From assembly GCF_014145325.1 (NCBI RefSeq), contig NZ_JACHTF010000016.1, positions 1 to 64,000 on the forward strand: 64,000 bases of DNA, written 5' to 3'. The position numbers and the translations under genes are program-made. The notes under the pieces are model-generated. The model did no database searches. It was given only the letters and a program-made list of their open reading frames with translations, and was not told where the DNA came from. Shown piece by piece: positions 24,645 through 39,813 of this stretch (within the stretch, counting starts at the first letter, position 1; each line of letters opens with the position of its first letter). Source of the DNA: Marilutibacter spongiae (lineage in GTDB: Bacteria; Pseudomonadota; Gammaproteobacteria; Xanthomonadales; Xanthomonadaceae).

Positions 24645-25937
24645 TCACGGCCCCGGCGTGCCGTCGACGGGCGTGGCCGGCCTCTCGGCATCGACCGGAT
24701 GCCCCCGCGTCGCCAGGCGGGGCGCCTTGGCCCAGGCGATGGCGACCGCGGTGGCCAGGATGGCCGCGGCGATCAGCCATGGCGCCCCCGGGTGCGCGAC
24801 CGGACGCGCGGTGTCGATGAAATAGCCGAAGCTGCCGGCGAAGAGGCCGGGACCGACGATGCCGGCCATCGCGATCAGGCTCATCAGCGCGCCCTGGATG
24901 CGCCCCTGGACCTCCGGTCCGACCTCGCGCGTGACCAGGGCCTGGGTGGCCGGCGAAGCCAGGGCCCACAGGGCGCTGATCGGGATGCCCAGCAGCCAGA
25001 GGCTGCCGCGGTCGGCCAGGCCGTAGACCAGGAACCCGACCACGCCGGCGCCGAGGCCGAGCAGCAGCGTGCGACGCTCGCCCAGCCAGCCGACCACGCG
25101 CCCCACGAGCAGGCCGTTGACCAGGATGCTGCACACGCCCACCGCGGCCAGCACCCAGCCGACCTCGCGCGGGCCCCAGCCGAAGCGGTAGTCGGCGAAC
25201 AGGACGAACACGCTCGGGTAGACGTAATGCGCCAGGTTCGCCAGGCAGACCACGGCCGCCAGTCCCAGCACCTGCGGATAGCGCTTGAGCAGGCCCAGCG
25301 AGCCGATCGGGTTGGCGTCGCGCCACTCGAAGCGAGCGCTGCGCTTGCCCGGCGGCAGCGACTCGGGCAACACGAACCAGCCGTAGAGGAAGTTCAGCAA
25401 CGCCAGGCCGGCGGCGAACCAGAACGGCAGGCGCAGGTGGATCTCGCCCAGCCAGCCGCCCAGCAGAGGACCGACCACGAAGCCGATGCCGAAGGCGGCG
25501 CCGATCATGCCGTAGCTCTTCGCCCGCTGTTCGGCCGGGACCACGTCGGCGATGTAGGCATTGGCCGTGGTGAAACTGGCCGAGGTGATGCCGGCGATGA
25601 TCCGGCCCACCAGCAGCAGGGGCAGCGTGTGCGCCAACGCCATGAACACGAAGTCCAGGGCCAGCCCCAGGCAGGACAGCAGGATCACCGGGCGACGCCC
25701 GAAGCGATCCGACAGCGCGCCCTGGATGGGCGCGGTCACGAACTGGATGGCCGCGAACACGACGCCGAATATCCCCACCCAGACCGCCGCGTCCGCGGTA
25801 TCGCCGCCGACGAAACGTTCGATCAGGTGCGGCAGGACCGGGATGATCAGGCCGAAGGCGAGGACGTCCAGCAACACCACGAAGAAGATGAAGGCCAGGG
25901 CGGCTCGACGCGCGGCAGGAACGTGGGGCACGGACAC
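24645..25937 (-). CDS. MFS transporter, TetA/TCR-like multidrug efflux
   Basis: 430 residues, twelve helices. The motif-A loop between helices 2 and 3 is [14 protein letters not shown], and motif C near helix 5 is [10 protein letters not shown], both typical of drug/proton antiporters of the tetracycline (TCR) clade. [15 protein letters not shown] at the N terminus is equally characteristic. The start is a GTG at 25937; an internal Met would lose part of helix 1. The ribosome site is weak. It converges on nothing and is head-to-head with gltB. The drug range cannot be predicted. Confidence 0.92.
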   Translation of the reverse strand: MSVPHVPAARRAALAFIFFVVLLDVLAFGLIIPVLPHLIERFVGGDTADAAVWVGIFGVVFAAIQFVTAPIQGALSDRFGRRPVILLSCLGLALDFVFMALAHTLPLLLVGRIIAGITSASFTTANAYIADVVPAEQRAKSYGMIGAAFGIGFVVGPLLGGWLGEIHLRLPFWFAAGLALLNFLYGWFVLPESLPPGKRSARFEWRDANPIGSLGLLKRYPQVLGLAAVVCLANLAHYVYPSVFVLFADYRFGWGPREVGWVLAAVGVCSILVNGLLVGRVVGWLGERRTLLLGLGAGVVGFLVYGLADRGSLWLLGIPISALWALASPATQALVTREVGPEVQGRIQGALMSLIAMAGIVGPGLFAGSFGYFIDTARPVAHPGAPWLIAAAILATAVAIAWAKAPRLATRGHPVDAERPATPVDGTPGP

Positions 25938-26257
25938 GGTGACGCCTGCGGGGGACGGGCGCGCAGTCTATCGCAGCCCCGTTGCCGCCCGCCCGGGCGC
26001 GGCGGCGGCCGTCGTCCATTGGTCGCATGGAACGGCAGCGCCGCACGCCGGAGCCTGGAAAATAGTTTCAATTTCAACTGTTTAGCGGCGCCGGCCGGAT
26101 TTGCCGCAGCGCACAATATGTGCTTTAGTCGGGAGACCCTTGGCTCAAGGCCGGCCGGATCGCGCAAGCGAACCGAGGCGCCGCTTCCGCGTTTTCCAGC
26201 GTCGCGCGCCCGCGGCCCGATGCCATCCGGCAACGCCACCCGCGGAGCACGCAGTCC
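25938..26257. other. Divergent upstream region of gltB and the MFS gene
   Basis: 320 bp without a gene. The first 110 bp are GC-rich. From 26060 to 26130 it becomes unusually AT-rich for this genome (TTTCAATTTCAACTGTTTAG and ACAATATGTGCTTTAG), as expected for a regulated promoter. CACAATATGTG is a near-palindrome. The remainder up to the gltB start is untranslated leader. Confidence 0.5.
26101..26129 (+). promoter_or_regulatory. Candidate sigma-70 promoter of gltB
   Basis: TTGCCG (26101-26106), a 17-bp spacer and TTTAGT (26124-26129) give a moderate match to -35 and -10 boxes, 129 bp before the gltB start codon. The assignment is tentative, since another AT-rich stretch lies just upstream. 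Confidence 0.35.
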
Positions 26258-32387
<6,130 letters not shown>

Positions 32388-32412
32388 GGCCAGGCATCCA
32401 CCACCAAACCCC

Positions 32413-32500
32413 GGTAGCCCGGATAAGCGCAGCGCATCCGGGGTCTACCGATCGGACCAACCCGTCGACCCCGGGTGCGGCTTCGCCTTACCCGGGCTAC
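32413..32500. repeat. Inverted pair of REP-like palindromes (GTAGCCCGGATAAGCG family)
   Basis: An element starting GTAGCCCGGATAAGCGCAG at 32414 and its inverted partner ending CGCCTTACCCGGGCTAC at 32500 face each other. Each has its own CCGGG-type stem. The arrangement GTAG, stem, AAGCGNAGCG, stem matches the other REP-like families here, with a different stem sequence. It lies just beyond gltD, where such pairs often protect mRNA 3' ends. Confidence 0.8.
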
Positions 32501-32571
32501 GCATGTCGCCTCACGAACCTCGTTGGGCCTCCTTACGCCACGCACGTGGCGGCACGAGCGCGCCTCGCTCC

Positions 32572-32689
32572 GAATCACGAATCACGGATCACGAATCACG
32601 GATCACGAATCACGAATCACGAATCACGAATCACGAATCACGAATCACGAATCACGAATCACGAATCACGAATCACGGATCACGAATCA
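32572..32689. repeat. Heptanucleotide tandem array, 16 copies of GRATCAC
   Basis: Sixteen uninterrupted 7-bp units run from 32572 to 32683: thirteen GAATCAC and three GGATCAC (units 3, 5 and 16), followed by a partial GAATCA. The array begins about 185 bp after gltD and ends 5 bp before the stop codon of the flavoprotein gene on the other strand. It is not divisible by three, and the His/Glu/Ser/Arg/Ile/Thr/Asn-repeat frames over it are artefacts. Slippage should make its length variable between strains. Confidence 0.95.
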
Positions 32690-32694
32690 ACCAA

Positions 32695-33417
32695 TCACCG
32701 ATACTCCGGATTCGGATGGTCGAAGCGGCAGCCGGCGTCCCATTTGTCGCGCTGGTTGCCGTGGGCGGGGATCCCGCCGGCGTCCTTGAGCAGGCGCGCG
32801 AGGTGCATCAGGTTCCAGGCCATGAAGGTGGTGTTGCGCTGGGTGAAGTCGTTGTCGAAGCCGGCGCCGTCGTCGCCGTAGGACGGGCCGGGCCCGGCCT
32901 CGCCGATCCAGCCGGCGTCGGCCTGCGGCGGGATCGTGTAGCCCAGGTGCTGCATGGCGTACTGCATGGTCATCGCGCAGTGCTTGATGCCATCCTCGTT
33001 GCCCGTCACCAGGCAACCGCCGACGCGGCCGTAGTAGATGTACTGGCCCTTGTCGTTGAGCTTGCCGGACTCGGCGTAGAGCCGTTCGATCACGCGTCGG
33101 CAGACCGAGCTCTCCTCGCCCAGCCAGATCGGCGTGCACAGCACCAGGATGTCGGCCGCCATGACCTTGCGGCACAGGCCGGGCCAGTCGTCGCGCTCGA
33201 AGCCGTGCCCGGTCATGTCGGGCTGCACGCCCGGGGCCAGGTCGAGGTCGACCGGGCGCAGGATCTCGACGTCGACGCCATTGGCCTCCATCACGCCCGC
33301 GGCGACGCGTGCCAGGCGATCGGTATGCGAGTCGACGCCGCTGCGCTTGAGCGTGCAGTTCAGGAACAGCGCGCGCAGGTCGTCGTAGCGGGCGGGCGGC
33401 TTGGGGGCATCACTCAT
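32695..33417 (-). CDS. Flavodoxin-fold NAD(P)H-dependent FMN reductase family protein
   Basis: 240 residues. The start of the fold is clear: RALFLNCTLKRSGVDSHTDRL (phosphate loop region), then ADILVLCTPIWLGEESSVCRRVIERLY, and VGGCLVTGNEDGIKHCAMTM. This is the NADPH-dependent FMN reductase/multimeric flavodoxin family, which reduces quinones or other small molecules using FMN. ATG at 33417 with AGGAG seven bases upstream. The gene is isolated, and its 3' end abuts the heptamer array. Substrate not predictable. Confidence 0.88.
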   Translation of the reverse strand: MSDAPKPPARYDDLRALFLNCTLKRSGVDSHTDRLARVAAGVMEANGVDVEILRPVDLDLAPGVQPDMTGHGFERDDWPGLCRKVMAADILVLCTPIWLGEESSVCRRVIERLYAESGKLNDKGQYIYYGRVGGCLVTGNEDGIKHCAMTMQYAMQHLGYTIPPQADAGWIGEAGPGPSYGDDGAGFDNDFTQRNTTFMAWNLMHLARLLKDAGGIPAHGNQRDKWDAGCRFDHPNPEYR

Positions 33418-33564
33418 GTCGGGTCTCCTGGTTCTGCCGCGTTCGGGCATTCGCGCAGCGCGTTCCGGCCGACCGCCGCGGGCAGCCGGGCACCGGGGCC
33501 GGGCGCGATGGATCGCCGCGTGGCGTCCCTGGCGACGCCAGGGCCCGGCCTCGCGGCTGGGTGA

Positions 33565-34539
33565 TCACACCGGCTGCAACAGGCGCAGGCCGAAGTCGTC
33601 GCCGGGCGCGTTCCAGCGCCGCGTGACGCGCAGCCCGGCGCGGCCGACGAGCGCATCGAAGCTCGCATCGGTGTACTTGTGGCTGTACTCCACCTGCATC
33701 GCTTCGCCGGCCTCGAAGTGGAAGCGTCGGCCGTCGACGTGGACGTCCTGGTCGCGGCGGCTGACGAGGAAGGTCTCGATGCGCTCGCGCTCGCTCGAGT
33801 AGCGCGCCAGGTGTTCGAAGGCCCCGACGTCGAAATCGCTGCCGACGTCGCGGTTGAGGCGGGCCAGCAGGTTGAGGGTGAACGCGGCGGTGACGCCGGC
33901 GGCATCGTTGTAGGCCGCCTCGATGCGCGCGACCTCCTTGACCAGGTCGATGCCGATCAGCGCCTGGCCCCGCGGCCCCATGGTGGCGTGCATCGCGCGC
34001 AACAGGCGTTCGGCGACGTCGAAGGTGAAGTTGCCCAGCGTCGAGCCGGGGAAGAACACCAGGGTGTGCCGGGCGGGACGCTCGGGGCGCGGCAAGGGCA
34101 CGGCCTGGGTGAAGTCCGCGCAGACCGGCAACATCTCGATGTCCGGGAAGGCCTCCGCCAGGCGCTCGACGCTGGCCAGCAGTGCGCTGCGCGAGATCTC
34201 GATCGGCGTGTAGGCGACCGGATCGACGAGGCCCTCCAGCAACAGCTGGGTCTTGCGACCGCTGCCGCTGCCGTACTCGACCACGTGCGGGCAGTCGTTG
34301 ACCGCCTCGGCGATCGACGGCATCGCCGAGGCCAGCAGGGCCAGCTCGACGCGGGTGAGGTAATACTCGGGCTGGCGTGTGATCTGCTCGAACAACTGCG
34401 AGCCGCGCGCGTCGTAGAAGTACTTCGATGACAGCCGTTTGGGCGTGGCCGAAAGACCCGCGAGGGTGTCGCCGAGGATGTCGTCGGGGCTGGGGTGCAG
34501 GTCGGTGAGCGGGGGCATGGTCCGGGCGGTCGGCGTCAT
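33565..34539 (-). CDS. egtD: L-histidine N-alpha-methyltransferase (ergothioneine)
   Basis: 324 residues. It has the DUF2260/EgtD layout: LSSKYFYDARGSQLFEQIT, PEYYLTRVE, the SAM loop VEYGSGSGRKTQLLLEGL, FFPGSTLGNF and a C-terminal MEYSH-like substrate region (QVEYSHKYT). It trimethylates histidine to hercynine with three SAM. Its ATG overlaps the egtB stop codon (ATGA at 34539-34536), so the two are translationally coupled. Length is that of the family (about 320). This identification is supported by the adjacent egtB. Confidence 0.95.
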   Translation of the reverse strand: MTPTARTMPPLTDLHPSPDDILGDTLAGLSATPKRLSSKYFYDARGSQLFEQITRQPEYYLTRVELALLASAMPSIAEAVNDCPHVVEYGSGSGRKTQLLLEGLVDPVAYTPIEISRSALLASVERLAEAFPDIEMLPVCADFTQAVPLPRPERPARHTLVFFPGSTLGNFTFDVAERLLRAMHATMGPRGQALIGIDLVKEVARIEAAYNDAAGVTAAFTLNLLARLNRDVGSDFDVGAFEHLARYSSERERIETFLVSRRDQDVHVDGRRFHFEAGEAMQVEYSHKYTDASFDALVGRAGLRVTRRWNAPGDDFGLRLLQPV

Positions 34540-35843
34540 GGTGCGTCCTTGGCCAAGCGCAGGCCCGAGAACTGCCAGCGATCGGGGGGGTAGAAGAAAT
34601 TGCGGTAACTGGCACGGACGTGGTCGCGAGGCGTGGCGCAGCTGCCGCCGCGCAACACCCACTGTCCGCACATGAACTTGCCGTTGTATTCGCCCAGCGA
34701 GCCGGGCAGCGGCCGGAAGCCCGGATACGGCCCATAGGCGGTGGAGGTCCACTCCCACACGTCGCCGAACAGCTGCGGACTCTCGGCTGCCGCCGCCCGC
34801 GGGTGGAAGCGGTCGTCGTCGGCGAAGTGGCCGCGGACCGGCAGGTGCAGGGCGGCGCGCTCCCATTCGGCTTCGGTCGGCACCCGGGCACCGGCCCAGC
34901 GCGCGAAGGCATCGGCCTCGAAATAGCTCAGGTGGCACACCGGCGCATGCGCTTCGATCGGGCGCATGCCGCCCAGGGTGTAGGCGTGCTCGAGGTCGGG
35001 CTCCCAGTACAGCGGCCGCGACCAGCCTTCGGCCTGCAGCCGGGCCCAGCCCTCGCTCATCCACAACGCCACGTTGCGATAGCCGCCGTCCTCGATGAAG
35101 GCGCGGAACTCGGCGTTGCTCACCGGGCGCGAGGCCAGCGCATGCGCCGGCACCAGCACGCGGTGGCGCGGCGATTCGTTGTCGTAGGCGAAGCCCGCCT
35201 CGCCCGGCCAGGGCGCATGGCCCAGCTCGACGACGCGCTCGTCGAAGGCCTGCCAGGCCAGCGGCGTCGCCGCTGCACCGCCGGGGTCGTGAGCGAGGTC
35301 GCCGCGATACGGCGGGCGCAGCGGGTTGCACCACAGCGCGTGCTTGATGTCGGTCAGCAGCAGTTCCTGGTGCTGCTGTTCGTGGTGCGTGCCCAGCAGG
35401 ACCGCCTGCTGCCCGGCCTCGTCGATGTCGCCGGCGGCGAAGGCCCGTGCGATGCAGGCATCGACCTCTTCCCGATACAGGCGCACTTCCTCCAGGCCCG
35501 GGCGCGAGAGCAGGCCGCGCCGCGGGCGCGCGTGCATCGGGCCCACGCTCTGGTAGTAGCTGTTGAACAGGTAGTGCCAGTCGGGGTTGATCGGCCGGTA
35601 GCCCGGATCGCGCCCCAGCACGAAATGCTCGAAGAACCAGGTGGTGTGCGCGAGGTGCCACTTGGCCGGACTGGTGTCGTCCATGCTCTGGACCATCGCA
35701 TCCTCGGGGGACAGCGGCTCGGCCAGGGCGGCGGTGCGCGCGCGCACCTTGCGGTAGCGGGCCTGCAGCAGATCCGTCGAACCGGCATCGGACCGGGATC
35801 CGGCGGGCGCATCGTGCAGGGCGTGGGCAGCCGTCGATGTCAT
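34536..35843 (-). CDS. egtB: Ergothioneine biosynthesis sulfoxide synthase
   Basis: 435 residues. The N-terminal DinB-like domain carries KWHLAHTTWFFEHFVL and the iron-binding HX3HXE motif at His154, His158 and Glu160 (THHEQQHQE). The C-terminal half is a formylglycine-generating-type lectin fold (VSNAEFRAFIEDGGYRNVAL, ARVPTEAEWERAA, DVWEWTSTAYGPYPGF, VLRGGSCATPRDH). The enzyme joins hercynine to a thiol using oxygen and non-haem iron. No EgtA or EgtC gene is near, so cysteine rather than gamma-glutamylcysteine may be the thiol donor (inference). ATG at 35843; ribosome site weak. Confidence 0.95.
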   Translation of the reverse strand: MTSTAAHALHDAPAGSRSDAGSTDLLQARYRKVRARTAALAEPLSPEDAMVQSMDDTSPAKWHLAHTTWFFEHFVLGRDPGYRPINPDWHYLFNSYYQSVGPMHARPRRGLLSRPGLEEVRLYREEVDACIARAFAAGDIDEAGQQAVLLGTHHEQQHQELLLTDIKHALWCNPLRPPYRGDLAHDPGGAAATPLAWQAFDERVVELGHAPWPGEAGFAYDNESPRHRVLVPAHALASRPVSNAEFRAFIEDGGYRNVALWMSEGWARLQAEGWSRPLYWEPDLEHAYTLGGMRPIEAHAPVCHLSYFEADAFARWAGARVPTEAEWERAALHLPVRGHFADDDRFHPRAAAAESPQLFGDVWEWTSTAYGPYPGFRPLPGSLGEYNGKFMCGQWVLRGGSCATPRDHVRASYRNFFYPPDRWQFSGLRLAKDAP

Positions 35844-35923
35844 GGCCCCGAGCTTATCGCAGCGGATGTGACGTGGCCTGCACGCGGGTGACACCCCTGC
35901 CATGACGGTGGCAGCATGATCGG

Positions 35924-37132
35924 ATGAGCATCGACGGCATGGACACGCATGCGGCAGCCCCGGCCTGGCAGGCAATGGCGCGTTTCGAGCGCGTGGATTT
36001 CCTCGTGCCGGACGATGTCGTCTACCTGAACGCCGCCTCGCATGGGCCCCGCCTCGCCCGCGTGCAGCAGGCGGCACGGCGCGCGCTCGACGCCGGCACG
36101 ACGCCCTGGCGCCTGGACATGGACGCATGGCATGCGTCGATCGAGGATGTTCGCCGCGGCGCCGCCGGCCATCTAGACGGCGACGCCGATGGCATCGCCC
36201 TGGTCCCGTCCGTGGCCTACGGCCTGTCGCTGGCGGCACGCAACCTGCCGCTGGCGGCAGACGAGACCGTGCTGGTGCTGGCCGGCCAGTTCCCCTCCAA
36301 CCTGCTGCCCTGGCAACAGCGATGCCGGGACGTCGGTGCGCGACTGGAACAGGTCGCGCGCCCGGTCGATGCCGATGGCCGCCCGGGCGACTGGAGCGAT
36401 GCCGTGGTCGACGCGATCGCCCGCGCGCCGCACCTGCGCATCGCCGCGCTGCCGCAGGTGCACTGGCACGACGGCAGTCGCCTGGACCTGGACCGGATCG
36501 CCGCGGCGACCCATGCCCGCGGCGCGGCGCTGGTGCTCGACCTCAGCCAGAGCCTGGGCGCGCTGCCGGCGGACATCGTGCGCTGGCGGCCGGATTTCGT
36601 CGCGTCGGTCGGGCACAAGTGGCTGCTCGGCGCCTACGGCCTGGCCTACCTGTGGGCCTCGCCGGCGTGGCGCGAGCGCGGCGTCGCACTGGAGCAGCAC
36701 TGGATCGCGCGCGAGGCCGCCACCGTCTTCGACTCGCCGCCGAGCCCGCCCCCGCTGGCACGCGGCGCGCGGCGCTTCGATGCCGGCGGCGTGGCCGAAC
36801 CGCAGCGGCTGGCGATGTCCGCGGCGGCGTTTTCGCAGTTGCGCGACTGGGGGCTGGAACGCGTCCATGCCGGGCTGCAGGCGCGCGGGCGCTGCCTGCG
36901 CGAGGCCTTGCGGGCGCAGGGCCTGGGCGAGTGGCTGGCCGCGGCACCGGGCGCTCATTTCCTGGGCCTGCGTCCGCCCCCGGAGCGCCTGGCGGGCGCC
37001 GCGGCCGCGCTCGACCGCGCCGGCGTGATCCACACCGCGCGCGGGAGCGTGCTGCGCCTGGCGCCGCACCTGCACGTAGACGATGCGGCGCTGGCCGCGG
37101 TGGCGGCCCTGCTGGCGCGGTCAGGCGGCTGA
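35924..37132 (+). CDS. Class V aminotransferase-fold PLP enzyme, candidate EgtE-type C-S lyase
   Basis: 402 residues. PLP-dependent fold type I, class V: YLNAASHGPRL at the substrate entrance, ALVLDLSQSLGALPADI (cofactor Asp) and SVGHKWLLGAYGLAYL with the Schiff-base Lys232. Related proteins include kynureninases, cysteine desulfurases and the ergothioneine beta-lyase EgtE. It lies divergently 80 bp from egtB, so it may complete the pathway by cleaving the hercynyl-cysteine sulfoxide. That role is inferred from position. The family assignment alone would not distinguish these functions. Start ATG at 35924; an in-frame ATG at 35939 is possible. Confidence 0.8.
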   Translation: MSIDGMDTHAAAPAWQAMARFERVDFLVPDDVVYLNAASHGPRLARVQQAARRALDAGTTPWRLDMDAWHASIEDVRRGAAGHLDGDADGIALVPSVAYGLSLAARNLPLAADETVLVLAGQFPSNLLPWQQRCRDVGARLEQVARPVDADGRPGDWSDAVVDAIARAPHLRIAALPQVHWHDGSRLDLDRIAAATHARGAALVLDLSQSLGALPADIVRWRPDFVASVGHKWLLGAYGLAYLWASPAWRERGVALEQHWIAREAATVFDSPPSPPPLARGARRFDAGGVAEPQRLAMSAAAFSQLRDWGLERVHAGLQARGRCLREALRAQGLGEWLAAAPGAHFLGLRPPPERLAGAAAALDRAGVIHTARGSVLRLAPHLHVDDAALAAVAALLARSGG

Positions 37133-37149
37133 CGCGGCCGCCCGCGGCC

Positions 37150-37740
37150 TCAGCGGCCCGGGCCGACGTCGATGAACTGCAGGAATTCGGCGCGGGTGCG
37201 CGCGTCGTCGCGGAAGCCGCCGAGCATCTTCGAGGTGATCATGCTGACGCCGCGCTTGTGCACGCCACGCGTGGTCATGCACTCGTGCGCGCCCACGATC
37301 ACCACGCCCACGCCACGCGGCTGCAGGACGTCCTGGATGACCTGGGCGATCTGCGCGGTCATCTTCTCCTGCACCTGCAGGCGCCGGGCGAAGGTCTCCA
37401 CCACCCGCGCCAGCTTGCTGATGCCGACCACCTTGCCGTCTGGCAGGTAGCCCACGTGCGCCTTGCCGATGATCGGCGCCATGTGGTGCTCGCAATGGCT
37501 CTCGAACTCGATGTCGCGCAGCACGATCATCTCGTCGTAGCCCTCGACTTCCTCGAAGGTGCGCTTGAGATACTCGGCCGGGTCGGTTTCGTAGCCGCTG
37601 AACCAGTCGCTGTAGGCCTTCACCACGCGCTTGGGCGTGTCGACCAGGCCCTCGCGCGCGGGATCGTCGCCCGCCCAGCTGAGCAGGGTGCGCACGGCCG
37701 CCTCGGCCTGTTCACGGGTGGGTTTGCGGGAGTCGGCCAT
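37150..37740 (-). CDS. folE: GTP cyclohydrolase I
   Basis: 196 residues. It shows the family's zinc and substrate motifs: [20 protein letters not shown] (Cys and two His), [17 protein letters not shown], and [19 protein letters not shown] with the second Cys. It turns GTP into dihydroneopterin triphosphate, the first step of folate synthesis (and of queuosine in some bacteria). The ATG at 37740 is preferred over a TTG at 37752. The ribosome site is weak. It converges with the PLP gene and is otherwise alone. Length is normal. The 287 bp to the next gene (37741-38027) contain a GCCGC/GCGGC stem near 37865 followed by a few T residues on the minus strand, and no gene. Confidence 0.97.
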   Translation of the reverse strand: MADSRKPTREQAEAAVRTLLSWAGDDPAREGLVDTPKRVVKAYSDWFSGYETDPAEYLKRTFEEVEGYDEMIVLRDIEFESHCEHHMAPIIGKAHVGYLPDGKVVGISKLARVVETFARRLQVQEKMTAQIAQVIQDVLQPRGVGVVIVGAHECMTTRGVHKRGVSMITSKMLGGFRDDARTRAEFLQFIDVGPGR

Positions 37741-38027
37741 GACATGCGTCAACGGTGGGGGACAGGCATCCTACTCCAGACCGCGCGCACGGCAGAAATC
37801 CGGCGGGTCGGGGCACGCGCAGGAGGGCGCGGCGGGAAGCGCCGCCACCAAGAAAAGCGGAGCCGCAAGGCGGCCCCGGCAATGGGATTTCAGTCGTTGT
37901 CGTCGCACACGTTCGGCGGTGTGCTGCGGCGAACCTACGCCCCCCGGCGCGGTGCCGCAATGACGCGCGACACCTTCGCCCGCCGTCGTTCAGCGGCGGT
38001 TCCGGCGTCCGCGCCCGTGCAAACGTG

Positions 38028-39734
38028 TCATTCCGCGTTGGCGGCAGCGGCGCGGCGTCGGCGCGCACGCACCGTGGAAGTGTCCGCGGCAAGGCCCACG
38101 CTGCTGTGCCCGGCGATGCGCGCGCTCTGCATGGCCGCTTCCGCGCGCGCCAGGAAGGCGTCCACGCTTTCGCCGCGCTCCGACATGGCCAGGCCGATGC
38201 TGATGCTGACGGCCACGTCGACGCCGTCGACCGAGAAGGCCCGTCGCTGGAAGCCTTCGACCAGGCGGTGCGCCAGCTGCTCGCAGTCGTCGCGGTGGCA
38301 TTCGCTGACGACCGCGAACATGTCCGACTCCATGCGCGCGACCGTGTCGTCGGGCCGGACCAGGCCGCGGATGCGCGCCAGCACCTGCTGCATGACGGTA
38401 TCGCCCACCAGGTAACCGTGCTTCTGGTTGACCTCGGAAAAATCGTCCAGGTCGATCAGCAGCACGCCGTAGTCGCTGGCGCCGAGGTGGCCGATCTGGC
38501 CCCAGGCGGCCAGCATCTCGGTGATCGCATTGCGGTTCAGGGCGCCGGTCAGCGGATCGCGCTCGATCGACTGGCGCGCCAGCAGGGCGACGCGGTGGCG
38601 ATTGGCCGCATGCTGGCTGAGCGCGAGGGCGAGCACCGCGGACTGGAGCACCGCCGCCAGCGGCAGCAGGCGCTGGGCCCAGGGCAGGTCGACCAGGCCG
38701 AACTGGTGGCAGACCAGCATCAGCACCACCGCCAGCAGCGGCGTCCAGCCGATCAGGAAGTAGCCCGCCAGCGCGGCCCCCTTGTGCCAGGCCTGGACCG
38801 CGATCACCACCGCGAAGGGCAGGACCAGCAGCAACAGGCCGTTGGAGGCCAGGTAGTACCAGCCATACACGTGCTCGCGTCCGAACAGCAGGATCGCGAG
38901 CAGGACGAAGTGCAGCCAGACGCCCACGTGCAGCACCTTCGCGCGTCGCGGCATAAGCCGGTCCAGCTCCAGGAAACGGATCGTGAAGATGAGCTGCAGG
39001 GCCACCGCCAGGGTCGCCAGTGCGTAGCGGCCCAGTGCGCCGCTGGCGTCGAGCAGGGCCAGCACGCGGATCTCGCTCGCGTCGCCCGACAACAGCATGG
39101 CGTAGGCCGCGATGGCGACCAGATAGGCCGCGTAACTCATGTAGAGCAGGTCGCGGAACGCCACCCACAGCCCGACCATGAAGATCGCCATCAGCATCAG
39201 CGTGGTGAACACCGCGCTGGAGACCCGCGCCTGCTGGCGCTCGGCGAGGATCACCCGGTCCACGTCCATCAGGGCCAGGGTGAGCGGTTGGCTGGAGGTG
39301 CCGTTGACGCGCAGGTAGGCCACGCTGGCCGGCGGCCAGCCCTCGGGTAGGGGCAGGTGCCAACCGCGGCGTAGCAGATGGCTCTCGGCGCCCTCGCCCT
39401 GCTCGACCAGCACCGGGGCGGCGCCCGGCGGATAGAAGGTGACCGGCCCCAGGCTGCGCGGGCCGTCCAGCACCAGCGCCAGCGGGCGGTCGGCGGCGAT
39501 CGGGATGTCGGTCGTCAGGCGCAGCCAGTAGCCGGCCTGGCGCCGCTGCAACGGCAGCCGGACCGCCTCGCCCGGGGCGGTGGCGACCAGGCGCCGTTGC
39601 ACGGGCGCCACCGCGGGCGGCGTTCGCAACTCCTGCTCGGTATGCAGCAGCTCGACCTTGAGCGCCTGCGCGCCGGCCATCGCCGGCCACGCGCATCCGA
39701 CCAGGGCCAGCAGCAGGGCCAGCGCGATCCGCAT
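38028..39734 (-). CDS. Membrane 7TM-DISM protein with degenerate GGDEF domain
   Basis: 568 residues: signal peptide, periplasmic 7TMR-DISM-like beta domain (YWLRLTTDIPIAADRPLAL), seven membrane helices (about 165-370), then a GGDEF domain starting DPLTGALNRNAITEMLAAW. The motif itself reads R467-M-E-S-D-M-F, so both Gly and the catalytic Glu are replaced and diguanylate cyclase activity is unlikely. The inhibitory-site motif RxxD is kept five residues before it (R460-P-D-D463), so it may still bind cyclic di-GMP. GGAGG lies eight bases before the ATG at 39734. It follows the RND operon on the same strand, 79 bp after oprM-like stop, across a strong hairpin. Confidence 0.85.
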   Translation of the reverse strand: MRIALALLLALVGCAWPAMAGAQALKVELLHTEQELRTPPAVAPVQRRLVATAPGEAVRLPLQRRQAGYWLRLTTDIPIAADRPLALVLDGPRSLGPVTFYPPGAAPVLVEQGEGAESHLLRRGWHLPLPEGWPPASVAYLRVNGTSSQPLTLALMDVDRVILAERQQARVSSAVFTTLMLMAIFMVGLWVAFRDLLYMSYAAYLVAIAAYAMLLSGDASEIRVLALLDASGALGRYALATLAVALQLIFTIRFLELDRLMPRRAKVLHVGVWLHFVLLAILLFGREHVYGWYYLASNGLLLLVLPFAVVIAVQAWHKGAALAGYFLIGWTPLLAVVLMLVCHQFGLVDLPWAQRLLPLAAVLQSAVLALALSQHAANRHRVALLARQSIERDPLTGALNRNAITEMLAAWGQIGHLGASDYGVLLIDLDDFSEVNQKHGYLVGDTVMQQVLARIRGLVRPDDTVARMESDMFAVVSECHRDDCEQLAHRLVEGFQRRAFSVDGVDVAVSISIGLAMSERGESVDAFLARAEAAMQSARIAGHSSVGLAADTSTVRARRRRAAAANAE

Positions 39735-39774
39735 CCAGAATGCCTCCTTCCGAAGGCCCAGAGTCTAGGCGCTG

Positions 39775-39801
39775 GCGGGCCGCGACGGTAGGGCGGCCCG
39801 C
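39775..39801 (-). terminator. Strong hairpin at the end of the efflux operon
   Basis: GCGGGCCGC and GCGGCCCGC form a perfect 9-bp stem with a 9-base loop, 12 bp after the outer-membrane factor's stop codon. No T-run. It probably marks the operon's end, with partial read-through into the GGDEF gene possible. Confidence 0.45.
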
Positions 39802-39813
39802 ACCGGATGGCGC

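Noticed and set aside
32572-32689. CRISPR array
   Set aside because: Seven-base units with no spacers and no cas genes nearby; it is a simple tandem repeat.
32400-32700. Gene of Asn/His/Glu/Ser/Arg repeat peptides
   Set aside because: Arises from the heptamer array; no ribosome site or conserved start.
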